A stretch of 64,000 nt of DNA from Provencibacterium sp. (GTDB lineage Bacteria; Bacillota; Clostridia; Oscillospirales; Ruminococcaceae), in the NCBI GenBank assembly GCA_022792175.1, contig JAAWAN010000008.1, positions 1-64,000 of the forward strand, given 5' to 3'. Position 1 is the first letter of the stretch. Every line of letters begins with the position of its first letter. The position numbers and the translations under genes are program-made. The notes beneath the pieces were generated by a model, which made no database searches, had not been told where the DNA came from, and saw nothing but the letters and a program-made list of their open reading frames with translations. Of this stretch, positions 17,412 to 25,875 are shown piece by piece.

Positions 17412-18428
17412 ATGGCATCAATAGATATTGGCATTGATCTGGGCACGGCAACCGTCATCGTTTACCTGGGGAACAAGGGCATTGTTCTTAAAGAACCGAG
17501 TGTAGTCGCGCTGAACATCAATACGGGAGAGGTTCTGTCAGTGGGCGAAGAGGCCTACCGGATGATCGGGCGTACCCCCAACTATATCCGCGCCATCCGC
17601 CCGCTGGAGGATGGGGTCATTTCAGATTACGATGCGACCGAGCAGATGATTAAATATTTTCTGAAAAAGGTGAGCGGAGGAGCGATTTTGCGTCCGCGCG
17701 TTTCTGTCTGCGTCCCCTCCGGCATTACCGAGGTGGAGTCGAACGCCGTTGTGGATGCCGCTGTGGCGGCGGGCGCCCGCAAGGTCTATCTGATTGAGGA
17801 GCCGGTGGCGGCTGCCATCGGTGCGGGAATTGATATTACCCGTCCGAACGGGGTGCTGATTGTCGATGTGGGCGGCGGCACCTGCGATATCGCCATGCTG
17901 TCTCTGGCTGGCATCGTCTCCAAAACCTCCATCAAGGTGGCGGGCAACAAGTTTGATGCCGCTGTTATCCGGCATATCCGCAACACCCACAATATTCTGA
18001 TTGGCGAACGCACCGCCGAGATGATTAAGCAGGAGATCGGCAACGTTTATGTGGATGACCCGAATGTGAAAACGATGATCAAGGGCCGCAACCTGGTCAA
18101 CGGCCTGCCGCAGAAGCTGGAAATCTCCCAGGCCGACCTCTATGCGCCTCTCAATGAGCTGGCGATGCAGATTGTCCATTCGATTCAGCAGGTGCTCGAG
18201 CGCACCCCGCCCGAGCTGGTGGGGGATGTTTATAACAACGGCGTTCTTTTGACCGGAGGCGGCTCGCTGATTCAGGGGATGCCCGAGCTTATCACCCACC
18301 ATCTGCACATCAAAGCGGCGATTGCGGAGAACCCGGTGGAGTGTGTAGCCATTGGCACCGGCAGGTCCTTTAACTATCTGGGAGAGCTGCAGGATGGATT
18401 CATCGGCGCTTCCGCCCACCGGCACTGA
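17412..18428 (+). CDS. mreB: MreB/Mbl-family actin-like cell-shape protein
   Basis: A 338-residue bacterial actin that assembles on the inner membrane face and guides the elongasome. Phosphate-1 motif DIGIDLGTATVIVYL is at the N-terminus, phosphate-2 VLIVDVGGGTCDIAML around residue 160, and the adenosine region LLTGGGSLIQGM around residue 280; the EEPVAAAIGAG connector is also present. Length matches MreB/Mbl. RBS CGGAGGG precedes ATG 17412. The gene stands alone, with its own promoter and a strong terminator, and without mreC/mreD next to it, which favours an Mbl-like or second paralogue. MreB versus Mbl cannot be told apart here. Confidence 0.9.
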   Translation: MASIDIGIDLGTATVIVYLGNKGIVLKEPSVVALNINTGEVLSVGEEAYRMIGRTPNYIRAIRPLEDGVISDYDATEQMIKYFLKKVSGGAILRPRVSVCVPSGITEVESNAVVDAAVAAGARKVYLIEEPVAAAIGAGIDITRPNGVLIVDVGGGTCDIAMLSLAGIVSKTSIKVAGNKFDAAVIRHIRNTHNILIGERTAEMIKQEIGNVYVDDPNVKTMIKGRNLVNGLPQKLEISQADLYAPLNELAMQIVHSIQQVLERTPPELVGDVYNNGVLLTGGGSLIQGMPELITHHLHIKAAIAENPVECVAIGTGRSFNYLGELQDGFIGASAHRH

Positions 18429-18439
18429 GCGACAGAAAT

Positions 18440-18481
18440 AAAAACGGCTGCCCGCAAAATACGCTGCAGGCAGCCGTTTTT
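18440..18481. terminator. Bidirectional terminator between mreB and ridA
   Basis: AAAACGGCTGCC (18441-18452) pairs with GGCAGCCGTTTT (18469-18480), with an A-run on the left and T-run on the right, serving both convergent genes. Confidence 0.85.
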
Positions 18482-18508
18482 ATAGAATCTATCTGCTGCG
18501 GGCTGTGC

Positions 18509-18877
18509 TCATTTCACCGCAACCGCCTCAATTTCACACAGCACCCCCTTGGGCAGCGCCTTGACGGCCACACAGCTGCGGGCCGGCCTGGAGGTGAAAT
18601 AGCCGGCATACACCTCGTTAAAGGCGGCAAAGTCGCCCATATCCGCTAAAAAGCAGGTGGTTTTGAAGACCTTCTGAAAGCTGCTGCCTGCGGCCGCCAG
18701 AACGGCACCGACATTTTCGCAGCTCTGCTTTGCCTGGGCGGCGATGCCCTCCGGCACCTGCCCGTTTTCGGGGTTCACCGGAATCTGTCCGGAGGTAAAG
18801 ATAAACCCGTTTACTTCATACCCCTGCGAATAGGGGCCGATAGCTGCCGGGGCCTTGCCGGTTTCCAATACATTCAT
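18509..18877 (-). CDS. ridA: RidA-family enamine/imine deaminase
   Basis: A 122-residue Rid (YjgF/YER057c/UK114) protein, a trimer that hydrolyses reactive 2-aminoacrylate-type enamines released by PLP enzymes. The signature SRPARSCVAVKALPKGVLCE holds the conserved Arg of the active site, with the carboxylate-binding Glu in CEIEAVAV. An IGPYSQ loop lies near the N-terminus. ATG at 18877 is chosen because AAAGGAG lies nine bases upstream; an earlier in-frame ATG at 18901 has no ribosome binding site. It lies downstream of mscL and the dehydrogenase on the same strand and may share their transcript. Confidence 0.92.
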   Translation of the reverse strand: MNVLETGKAPAAIGPYSQGYEVNGFIFTSGQIPVNPENGQVPEGIAAQAKQSCENVGAVLAAAGSSFQKVFKTTCFLADMGDFAAFNEVYAGYFTSRPARSCVAVKALPKGVLCEIEAVAVK

Positions 18878-18946
18878 GCTGAGTGCTCCTTTATAATTCA
18901 TTTCTATTTCGGGCCGCGGCGAGAGCTGCGGCCTTTCCTGTCAGGG

Positions 18947-19402
18947 TCAGTTCTTCACGGATGCGTTTTCGCCGGTCTCCTGCCTGCCTTCGGCCTGCGT
19001 CTTTAGCAGATCGCGGATTTCGCTCAGCAGCAGAATATCTGCAGCGGGCGCGGGGGGAGCCGCGGGGGCCTCCTCTTTTTTGCGGCGAAGGCGGCTGATG
19101 AGCTTAATCATGCAGAAAACGACGAACGAGATAATCAGGAAATTGATGACCTGATTGAGAAAGCTGCCATAAAGAATGGCGGTTTCCGGCGTTTCTCCCT
19201 CAGCTGGAGCGAGGATGATGCGAAAGTCCCCAAAGTCGATGCCACCGATAATCCAGCCGACGAACGGCATAATGATATCCTTCACTAAGGAATTGACGAT
19301 AGCGGTGAAGGCGGAGCCGACGACCACGCCGACCGCCATATCTACAACGTTGCCGCGCGAGATAAACTCCTTAAACTCATGAATAAAATTTTTCTTTGCC
19401 AT
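18947..19402 (-). CDS. mscL: Large-conductance mechanosensitive channel MscL
   Basis: A 151-residue pentameric stretch-activated channel that releases solutes on hypo-osmotic shock. The N-terminal amphipathic helix FIHEFKEFISRGNVVDMAVG leads into TM1 (GVVVGSAFTAIVNSLVKD), and TM2 is LNQVINFLIISFVVFCMIKL. The acidic/basic cytoplasmic tail (RRKKEEAPAAPP) is longer and more Pro/Ala-rich than in E. coli. ATG 19402 follows AAGGAAGGGAAGG; an upstream in-frame ATG at 19576 would run into the dehydrogenase gene and is rejected. Confidence 0.95.
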   Translation of the reverse strand: MAKKNFIHEFKEFISRGNVVDMAVGVVVGSAFTAIVNSLVKDIIMPFVGWIIGGIDFGDFRIILAPAEGETPETAILYGSFLNQVINFLIISFVVFCMIKLISRLRRKKEEAPAAPPAPAADILLLSEIRDLLKTQAEGRQETGENASVKN

Positions 19403-19457
19403 AAAAGCCTTCCCTTCCTTAAAAACTGCTCCAAACTGATCCCGCCATCTGTCGGGC

Positions 19458-20489
19458 TCAGTCCTGCTTCCAGGGGTCGATGATATATTTTCCCGCCCTG
19501 CGCAGCGCAGGCTGGGAGAGAATTTCCGGAAGCTTTTCGAGCCCTTCGGTGGCGGCGACCATCGAGTGTACGTCAATCTTTCTGCTGTTGATGAGATCCA
19601 GCGCGCGCTGCTGGGTATAGGGATTGATGAAGGAGGCCTTGAGGGTAACCTCCTTCTGGAAAATCTGAAAGGGCTTTACCGGTACCTCTTCGTCCGGGCG
19701 GGTGAGGCCGAACATCATGACCACCGACTTTTTCCCCGCCAGCTCGATAGCCTGCGCAATCGTGCCCGGCAGCCCGGCGCACTCGATAACGGTATCTATC
19801 CGCCCTATCCCGTTTTCCGCAAGCCTCTGCGGTATATTTTCCGAAAGCGGGTCAAAACAGAGGTCTGCCCCGAGCTTTTCCCCCATCTCCCGTTTTTCGG
19901 CGACCGGTTCGAGCAGAATAACCTGGCAGGCGCCCGCCAGCCGGGCAAGCTGCACCATGATAAGCCCGATCATGCCACCGCCGATGACGAGCGCCGTGCT
20001 CGAAGGGGTAATTTCGCACAGGTCGATCCCGTGCAGACAGCAGGAGACCGGCTCGGTCATCGCCCCCTCATCAAAGGAGGTGGTGTCGGCCAGGTGGTAA
20101 ACCTGCGAGGCCCTCACCGAGCAGTACTGCGCAAAGCCGCCGTTTACCGTCGTGCCGATGCCGACCATCTGCTCGCAGAAGTGGCCGATGCCGCTGCGGC
20201 AGTAGTAGCAGCTGCCGCACAGCTGGTTCGGGTCGATGCAGACACGGTCCCCCGCCCTGATGCCTCTGACCGCCGGGCCTACCCGCTCGACAATGCCGGA
20301 AAATTCGTGTCCCAAAATGGTGGGCGGCGTCGTATCGGCGGCGCCCTTGTCCCCCTCATAGATATGCACATCGGTGCCGCAGATGCCGCAGCGCATCACC
20401 TTTATCAGCACATCGTTTTCACCGACCGGCGGCAGGGGAGCTTCTTCTATGCGGATATCGTGTTTCCCATAAAAAACGGCGCTTTTCAT
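19458..20489 (-). CDS. Zinc-dependent MDR alcohol/polyol dehydrogenase
   Basis: A 343-residue medium-chain dehydrogenase. Catalytic zinc ligands lie in CGICGTDVH and GHEFSG, and the structural-zinc cysteines are CGSCYYCRSGIGHFC. The NAD(P)-binding Rossmann motif is VIGGGMIGL, followed by an acidic residue (LLEPV) that suggests NAD. Overall it is closest in style to sorbitol/threonine/galactitol dehydrogenases. It has its own promoter upstream. mscL and ridA follow on the same strand. The specific substrate cannot be inferred: no transporter or kinase for a polyol is adjacent. Confidence 0.85.
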   Translation of the reverse strand: MKSAVFYGKHDIRIEEAPLPPVGENDVLIKVMRCGICGTDVHIYEGDKGAADTTPPTILGHEFSGIVERVGPAVRGIRAGDRVCIDPNQLCGSCYYCRSGIGHFCEQMVGIGTTVNGGFAQYCSVRASQVYHLADTTSFDEGAMTEPVSCCLHGIDLCEITPSSTALVIGGGMIGLIMVQLARLAGACQVILLEPVAEKREMGEKLGADLCFDPLSENIPQRLAENGIGRIDTVIECAGLPGTIAQAIELAGKKSVVMMFGLTRPDEEVPVKPFQIFQKEVTLKASFINPYTQQRALDLINSRKIDVHSMVAATEGLEKLPEILSQPALRRAGKYIIDPWKQD

Positions 20490-20536
20490 ATTGGCTAACG
20501 CTTCCTTTCTCAGCTAAAGGCTTGTCCATCCTTTTC

Positions 20537-20565
20537 AGTATAAAAGCTCCGGGGCGGGAATGCAA
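20537..20565 (-). promoter_or_regulatory. SigA-type promoter of the MDR dehydrogenase
   Basis: On the minus strand TTGCAT (20565-20560), a 17-base spacer and TATACT (20542-20537), about 48 bases before the start codon at 20489. Confidence 0.7.
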
Positions 20566-20713
20566 TCCTCTTTTCAACTTTTTCTCGGGCAGAAACCTTA
20601 AACAATCCGTAAATTTTCGCTTGCCTGCTGGCGGTTGGGGTGCTCATGCGGTAAAATGGGAGACAAAGTAAAAATCTGCACAGAGCGGCAGGGGAGTTTG
20701 AGGGGGAAAAGGG

Positions 20714-21421
20714 ATGCTGGAAGTAAGCCATGTGACTAAGCTCTACGGGAGACTTGCTGCCAACCGGGATGTCAGCTTTTCGGTGGAGGATGGGCAGATT
20801 GCCGTTTTGATGGGGCCAAACGGGGCGGGCAAGTCCACCATCATCAAATGTATAGCGGGGCTGCTGCGCTTTTCCGGGGAAATCAGGGTGGGCGGCTTTC
20901 CTAATAAGTCGCTGCAGGCCAAAAGGCAGCTCGGCTATCTGCCCGAGCTGCCCGCCGTTTATGATATGCTGACGGTGGGCGAGCATCTGGAATTTATCGC
21001 CCGGGCCTACCGGCTGCAGGAGTGGGAGGGCCGGGCAAAAGCGCTGCTGGCCCGCTTTGAACTGGAGGATAAAAGGAACAGGCTCGGCAGGGAGCTTTCC
21101 AAGGGGATGCAGCAGAAGCTCAGCATCTGCTGTATGCTGCTGATTTCTCCTCGCGTCGCCATCTTCGATGAGCCGATGGTGGGGCTCGATCCGCACGCCA
21201 TCAGGCAGCTCAAGGAGGTTTTTCTTGAGCTGCGCCGGGAGGGCTGCTCGGTGCTCATCAGCACCCATATGATTGACAGCGTGGAGGACTACTGGGATGT
21301 GGCGCACATCATGATGAATGGGGCCTTTGCCGCCACCCGCCGGGCCGGGGAAACAGCTGAAGACGGGCAGACGCTCGAGGAGCTCTTCTTTTCGATTACC
21401 GAAAAGGAGGGGCGCGCATGA
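20714..21421 (+). CDS. ABC transporter ATP-binding protein
   Basis: A 235-residue ABC ATPase: Walker A GPNGAGKST, signature LSKGMQQKL, Walker B VAIFDEPMVGLD, switch His STHMID. LSKGM and EPMVGLD are the forms found in exporter-type (EcsA-, antibiotic- or lantibiotic-immunity-like) ATPases. GAGGGGGAAAAGGG precedes ATG 20714. The stop overlaps the ATG of the permease gene (ATGA), so the two form a transcriptional and translational unit. Substrate unknown. Confidence 0.88.
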   Translation: MLEVSHVTKLYGRLAANRDVSFSVEDGQIAVLMGPNGAGKSTIIKCIAGLLRFSGEIRVGGFPNKSLQAKRQLGYLPELPAVYDMLTVGEHLEFIARAYRLQEWEGRAKALLARFELEDKRNRLGRELSKGMQQKLSICCMLLISPRVAIFDEPMVGLDPHAIRQLKEVFLELRREGCSVLISTHMIDSVEDYWDVAHIMMNGAFAATRRAGETAEDGQTLEELFFSITEKEGRA

Positions 21422-22974
21422 GGGCGATTTGCTATCTCTCTGCCATGCGGCTGAAAAACAATCTGCTCGACTGGCTGCGCCGTCCGGCGCGGCTTGTTGC
21501 CCTGCTTCTCTTCGCCGCGCTGCTGCTGTTTTCGATGCTTTTCGCGCGCTCCTCTCCGCTCGGGCTGCGGCGGCCGCGCTCCGAGCTGGGGGCGATGATC
21601 TTTCTGCTGTATGCGCTCGTTTTTGTCGCGAATATCTGGCAGGGGCTGCAGACGGGGGCGAGCTTTTATTCGATGGCGGATGTCCATTTCCTCTTTCCCG
21701 CCCCCCTTTCCCCGCGCCGGGTGCTGCTTTACGGGCTGCTGCGCCAGGCGGGCAGCTCGCTGCTGATCGGCTTTTTCCTTTTGTATCAATACAGCTGGCT
21801 GCACAGCCTTTACGGCGTTTGGCCGGATTGGCTGGCGGCCATCCTCATCGGCTATGGGCTCTGCATCTTCTGCGCCCAGCTGACGGCGATGGCTCTTTAT
21901 TCTCTCACCTCGAAGAGCGAGCGCGCCCGGCTGGCGGCAAAGGCGGCGCTTCTTTTTCTCTGCGCTCTGGCGGCGCTCTGCCTTTTGCCCGCCCTCTTTT
22001 ATGGGCAGGCGGGGGGACTGGCGGCCGCGGCAGAGAGACTGGACGGCCTGCTTTTTTCCTTTTTTCCGGTGGCCGGGTGGCTCAAGGGGGCGGTGAGTGG
22101 ATATATGAGCGGCAGCTTTTGGCAGCAGGCCGGCTTTCTGCTGCTGTTTGCCGCCTATGTAGCGGCGCTGTGCCTGCTCATTACCAGGCTGCAGCCGGAT
22201 TTTTATGAGGACGTGCTGCTGGCGGCGGAAAACTCCCGGAGCGCCATTACGGCGAAAAAGGAGGGGCGGATACAGGAAAGCCTCCCGCGGCATATCCGGC
22301 TGGGGAAAACGGGAATTTCGCGCGGCACGGGCGCGGGCGTTTTTTATTATAAGCAGCGGCTGGAAGACCGGCGTTCCCGCTTTTTTATGCTGGATACCCT
22401 TTCCGTTTTCTTTCTGGTTTTTAACTGGGGAATGACCCTTTTTCAGAGGGAAAACGGTCCCATTCCGCTGCTCATTTTCTCCACCTACCTGCAGCTTTTT
22501 TCCACCGGCGGCGGGCGGTGGGCGCGCGAGCTTCTGCTGCCCTATGTTTACCTGCTGCCCGAGCCTGCGGCAGTAAAGCTCTTTCATATCTGCCGGGAGA
22601 GCCTGCTGCGCGCGGCGGTGGAGGCGGTCATTCTTCATCTGCCCGCTGGGCTGATTCTGGGACTCTCCCCAGCGCAGATGCTCGGCTGCATCGCCTTTCG
22701 CATGGGCTTTGCGCTGCTGTTTTTGGCAGGGAATATTTTGATTGAGCGGGTGCTGGGAGGGATTCATAACCGGACAGTGCTCATGATGCTGTATTTTCTG
22801 ATTCTGCTGCTGTTCTGCATCCCCGGCGTTTTGCTGGCCGTTTTGCTCTATGCCGCCTTTGAGAACCTCGTTTTGAGCCTTGCCGTCTCCTTTCTTTTCA
22901 ATGCGGCGGTTTCGGCGCTCATCGCCTTTCTCTGCCGGGATATGCTGAGCTATGCGGAGCTTAATCAACTCTGA
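21418..22974 (+). CDS. Putative ABC exporter membrane subunit
   Basis: A 518-residue polytopic membrane protein with about ten to twelve hydrophobic segments, cotranslated with the ATPase. Sequence features such as LFPAPLSPRRVLLYGLLRQ (the PAPLSPRR loop) are those of the putative ABC exporter family seen in clostridial EcsAB-like systems (from memory PF16962, not searched). Long stretches are Leu/Ala-rich and GC-rich, which creates open but meaningless frames on the other strand. No substrate can be assigned. The GNAT gene starts 36 bases downstream and might be cotranscribed. Confidence 0.72.
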   Translation: MRAICYLSAMRLKNNLLDWLRRPARLVALLLFAALLLFSMLFARSSPLGLRRPRSELGAMIFLLYALVFVANIWQGLQTGASFYSMADVHFLFPAPLSPRRVLLYGLLRQAGSSLLIGFFLLYQYSWLHSLYGVWPDWLAAILIGYGLCIFCAQLTAMALYSLTSKSERARLAAKAALLFLCALAALCLLPALFYGQAGGLAAAAERLDGLLFSFFPVAGWLKGAVSGYMSGSFWQQAGFLLLFAAYVAALCLLITRLQPDFYEDVLLAAENSRSAITAKKEGRIQESLPRHIRLGKTGISRGTGAGVFYYKQRLEDRRSRFFMLDTLSVFFLVFNWGMTLFQRENGPIPLLIFSTYLQLFSTGGGRWARELLLPYVYLLPEPAAVKLFHICRESLLRAAVEAVILHLPAGLILGLSPAQMLGCIAFRMGFALLFLAGNILIERVLGGIHNRTVLMMLYFLILLLFCIPGVLLAVLLYAAFENLVLSLAVSFLFNAAVSALIAFLCRDMLSYAELNQL

Positions 22975-23010
22975 AACAGGATGCAGACTTTATTTTCAGG
23001 AGGAAGAAAA

Positions 23011-23580
23011 ATGACACACAGAGGGACTGTTTTGCTGGAAACCGAGCGGCTGATTCTCCGGCGGTTTGTCGCGGAGGATGCGCCGGCGATGTTCAGAAAC
23101 TGGGCCGGCAGCGAAGAGGTGACGAAATTTTTGCGCTGGCCTGCACATTCGTCGCCTGATGTGACGCAGGGGGTTCTCAGAGACTGGATTTCAAGCTATG
23201 CGCGGGAGGATTTCTATCAGTGGGCGATTGTGCCCAAAAAGCTCGGCGAGCCCATCGGCACCATCTCGGTGGTAGAAATGGATGAGAAAATCGAAAAGCT
23301 GCATATCGGCTACTGCATCGGCAGCAGCTTCTGGCACCAGGGCTACACCAGCGAGGCATTTTCCGGGATTCTCCCGTTTCTGTTTGAAGAGGTGGGAGCG
23401 GGCAGGGTGGAGTCGCAGCATGACCCGGAGAACCCTTATTCGGGAGCAGTCATGAAAAAATGCGGGCTGCGCTATGAAGGAACGCTGCGCAGGGCGGACT
23501 GGAACAACCGTGGCATCGTCGATGCCTGCCTCTATGCGCTGCTCCGGGAGGACTATGAGAAGCTGCCGGGGAAGCGGTGA
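23011..23580 (+). CDS. GNAT acetyltransferase (RimJ/RimL-like)
   Basis: A 189-residue acetyltransferase opening with the family hallmark LETERLILRRFVAEDAPAMF. The acetyl-CoA region is YCIGSSFWHQGYTSEAFSGI and the late part is NPYSGAVMKKCGLRYEGTLR. These match the RimJ/RimL/Acetyltransf_3 type, which acetylates protein N-termini or small molecules. ATG 23011 follows AGGAGGAAGAAA; an ATG at 22981 lacks a binding site. The gene ends at a strong terminator. The acceptor is unknown. Confidence 0.85.
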   Translation: MTHRGTVLLETERLILRRFVAEDAPAMFRNWAGSEEVTKFLRWPAHSSPDVTQGVLRDWISSYAREDFYQWAIVPKKLGEPIGTISVVEMDEKIEKLHIGYCIGSSFWHQGYTSEAFSGILPFLFEEVGAGRVESQHDPENPYSGAVMKKCGLRYEGTLRRADWNNRGIVDACLYALLREDYEKLPGKR

Positions 23581-23610
23581 GCGCGTTCGCTCCTCAGAAG
23601 ATATCGTTTG

Positions 23611-23649
23611 AAAAATCCCGCTTTGGCAATCTGTCAAAGCGGGATTTTT
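23611..23649. terminator. Bidirectional terminator, GNAT gene / amylosucrase
   Basis: AAAAATCCCGCTTTG (23611-23625) pairs perfectly with CAAAGCGGGATTTTT (23635-23649) around a nine-base loop. It serves the convergent GNAT and amylosucrase genes. The remaining 137 bases to 23787 hold nothing recognisable. Confidence 0.9.
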
Positions 23650-23786
23650 CAGCGGCAAAAGCGGCCCTGAAAGAGCGGGGAGGCTTTTGCGGCCGTTAAC
23701 AGGCGGGAGGGATAAAGGCTCTCTTGGGGCATTTTTCTGCAGAGGCGGTTCTGTCCGGCTTTGAGCAGAAGGAAGCTTACCGCTCT

Positions 23787-25649
23787 TTAATCCCTCAGCA
23801 GCCAGGCGAAGGCATGGGGGTAAAGCCCGATGCTTTGGATGTTTTCATAATGCGTTTCATACATCAGCTCGGTGTAGCTGCCCTCCCGCGAAACGCCCGC
23901 CTGCACAAACCGGGCGCTGAAGTTATACAGGCAGATAAGCTCCCGTCCATCCTTTTTGCGGGAGAGGGCGAGAACATGTGGGCAGCCGCTCTCCGCTACC
24001 GCCACATCGGCCCCCGCATCAAAGCAGGGCTCTTCGGTGCGGATGGTTTCCAGCCGCCGCAGCCCCCAGAAGAGTTTCCCCTCGCGGGATTGGCGGTTTT
24101 CGCGCAGCTTTGCCCGCTCCCAGGAAAAGCTTCCCCGATGAAGGTAGCGGCTGTCCGCCTGCTTTTCCGGGTCCTTCCTATAGGACCAGTCGTTGAGCTG
24201 GCCGATTTCATCGCCGCTGTAGAGTACGGGGATGCCGCTCTGCGAGAGCATGAAGGCATGCAGCGTCAGGTCGCAGGAGATGGATCGCTCGAGCAGGAAG
24301 GGGTCCTTTTCCTGCTCTGCTGCTTCGATGCCGCACAGCGAGGCGGTGGTGCCGCACAGCCGGGCATCTCCCAGGCGCGGGTCATCGTTATAGAGCTCGC
24401 CCCGTCCGGGGCTTTGAGGCCATTTGCCGGTAAACCAGTCGTTCAGATACTTCTTATGGGCGGTTTCCTCAAAACCGAAGCGCTCCAAAAGCCAGGGATA
24501 ATCCAGCCCCCAGCCGATGTCGTCATGGCAGCGCAGGTAGTTGAGAAACAGAAAATCCTTCGGCAGGGCGCAGAGGGCCTGCATCTGCCGCTGCAGGAGC
24601 GCCGTTTCCCCGGTGGCCAGCGTGTGCCAGGTGGTAGCCATGGTGGTGACGTTATAGAGCATATGGCATTCCGGTTTTTCCGGCGTGCCGAAATAGGGGG
24701 CCACCCTGGCCGGCTCCATCACTACCTCCCCGAGCAGCAGAACGCCGGGGCAGACGGTTTCGCAGACAATGCGCAGCATCCGGGCCAGGGTATGTACCTG
24801 CGGGAGATTGCGGCAGGAGGTGCCCAGCTGCTTCCAGATATAGGGGATAGCGTCCAGCCGGATGACATCTATCCCCCGGTTGGCAAGAAACAGCAGGTTT
24901 TCCGTCATATCGTTAAAGACGGCCGGGTTCGCATAGTTTAAATCCCACTGGTAGGGATAGAAATTGGTCATGACAACCTGCCCGTCGGGAAGCTCGGTAA
25001 AGCTTCCCGGCGCAGTGGTGGGGAAGACCTCGGGAATGGTTTTTTCAAACTCCCGGGGAATCTCCCAGCCCTCATAAAAGAAATAGCGCTCCCGGTAGCC
25101 GGGCTCGCCCTTTTTGGCGCGCTTCGCCCAGTCGTGGCTCTCGCTCGTATGGTTCATGACAAAATCGAGGCAGAGGCAGATTCCCTGCCCGCGGCAGGAG
25201 TCAGCCAGCTGCTCCAGATCTTCCATCGTTCCCAGCTCCGGCTGAACGGTGCGAAAGTCCGAGACCGCATAGCCTCCGTCGCTGCGGTCTTTGGGGCTTT
25301 GCAGCAGCGGCATCAGATGCAGGTAGCTGACGCCGCACTCCTGCAGATAAGAGAGCTTTTCCTGCACTCCCTTTAAGGTGCCGGCAAAGGCGTTTACATA
25401 GAGCATCATCCCCAAAAGCTCCCGGCGGCGGTACCAGTCCGGATCCGCCTCCCGGGCCGCATCCTGCAGCCGCAAAGAAGGCTTACGGGCTGCAAAAGCG
25501 CTGCGGAGCATATCGATAAAATGCGCAAAATCCGCTTCCCTGTTTTTATAAAGTCCGCTGTAAAGCTCGCTCAGCTCCGCCTCATGGCGCCTGAGCCGCT
25601 GCTCGAAGGCCGCTTCAGCAGCCTCCTGCGGTATACTGCTTTTTTCCAT
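23787..25649 (-). CDS. Amylosucrase-like GH13 enzyme
   Basis: A 620-residue glycoside hydrolase of family 13, amylosucrase subgroup. The nucleophile region VIRLDAIPYIWKQLGTSC, acid/base LLLGEVV and transition-state stabiliser LRCHDDIGWG match amylosucrases, which use sucrose to build alpha-1,4-glucan and release fructose. The N-terminal helical domain (EQRLRRHEAELSELY) is the amylosucrase-specific extension. The absence of a signal peptide places it in the cytoplasm. The start ATG 25649 is supported by GGGAGGG; an upstream in-frame ATG at 25826 would extend into the guaB terminator. Related sucrose hydrolases of the same subgroup cannot be excluded. It has its own promoter, and no sucrose transporter lies nearby. 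Confidence 0.88.
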   Translation of the reverse strand: MEKSSIPQEAAEAAFEQRLRRHEAELSELYSGLYKNREADFAHFIDMLRSAFAARKPSLRLQDAAREADPDWYRRRELLGMMLYVNAFAGTLKGVQEKLSYLQECGVSYLHLMPLLQSPKDRSDGGYAVSDFRTVQPELGTMEDLEQLADSCRGQGICLCLDFVMNHTSESHDWAKRAKKGEPGYRERYFFYEGWEIPREFEKTIPEVFPTTAPGSFTELPDGQVVMTNFYPYQWDLNYANPAVFNDMTENLLFLANRGIDVIRLDAIPYIWKQLGTSCRNLPQVHTLARMLRIVCETVCPGVLLLGEVVMEPARVAPYFGTPEKPECHMLYNVTTMATTWHTLATGETALLQRQMQALCALPKDFLFLNYLRCHDDIGWGLDYPWLLERFGFEETAHKKYLNDWFTGKWPQSPGRGELYNDDPRLGDARLCGTTASLCGIEAAEQEKDPFLLERSISCDLTLHAFMLSQSGIPVLYSGDEIGQLNDWSYRKDPEKQADSRYLHRGSFSWERAKLRENRQSREGKLFWGLRRLETIRTEEPCFDAGADVAVAESGCPHVLALSRKKDGRELICLYNFSARFVQAGVSREGSYTELMYETHYENIQSIGLYPHAFAWLLRD

Positions 25650-25690
25650 TTTTTTATTCCCTCCCGCAAAGCCTGGTGCTTTCTGCCCAT

Positions 25691-25719
25691 ATTCTACCAA
25701 ATGCAACCGGCTTTGTCCA
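25691..25719 (-). promoter_or_regulatory. SigA-type promoter of the amylosucrase gene
   Basis: On the minus strand TGGACA (25719-25714), a 17-base spacer and TAGAAT (25696-25691), 41 bases before the start codon. No operator repeat is evident. Confidence 0.7.
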
Positions 25720-25822
25720 GCGTGCATCCAGTCTCCCGCAGATAATATGAAGGGAACGAAAACAGCGCGAACCATCCGGTATTTACACGATTTCCCGCTT
25801 TTGGGCGGTATGCGTTTTTGAA

Positions 25823-25867
25823 GCAAAAAAACCGCCCGCAGGGTGCATGGAGCGTCCTGCGGGCGGG
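25823..25867 (-). terminator. Terminator of guaB
   Basis: Read on the minus strand, CCCGCCCGCAGG and CCTGCGGGCGG form a long GC stem followed by a T-run of seven. Confidence 0.88.
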
Positions 25868-25875
25868 AAAAGGCT

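Noticed and set aside
21289-22968. 559-codon open frame on the minus strand across the ABC exporter subunit
   Set aside because: The protein is a Gln/Lys/Arg-rich mirror of the Leu-rich permease, with no family features; the plus-strand gene is coupled to the ATPase.
23724-24941. 405-codon plus-strand frame opposite the amylosucrase gene
   Set aside because: Shadow of the amylosucrase, which has all GH13 catalytic motifs and a promoter.
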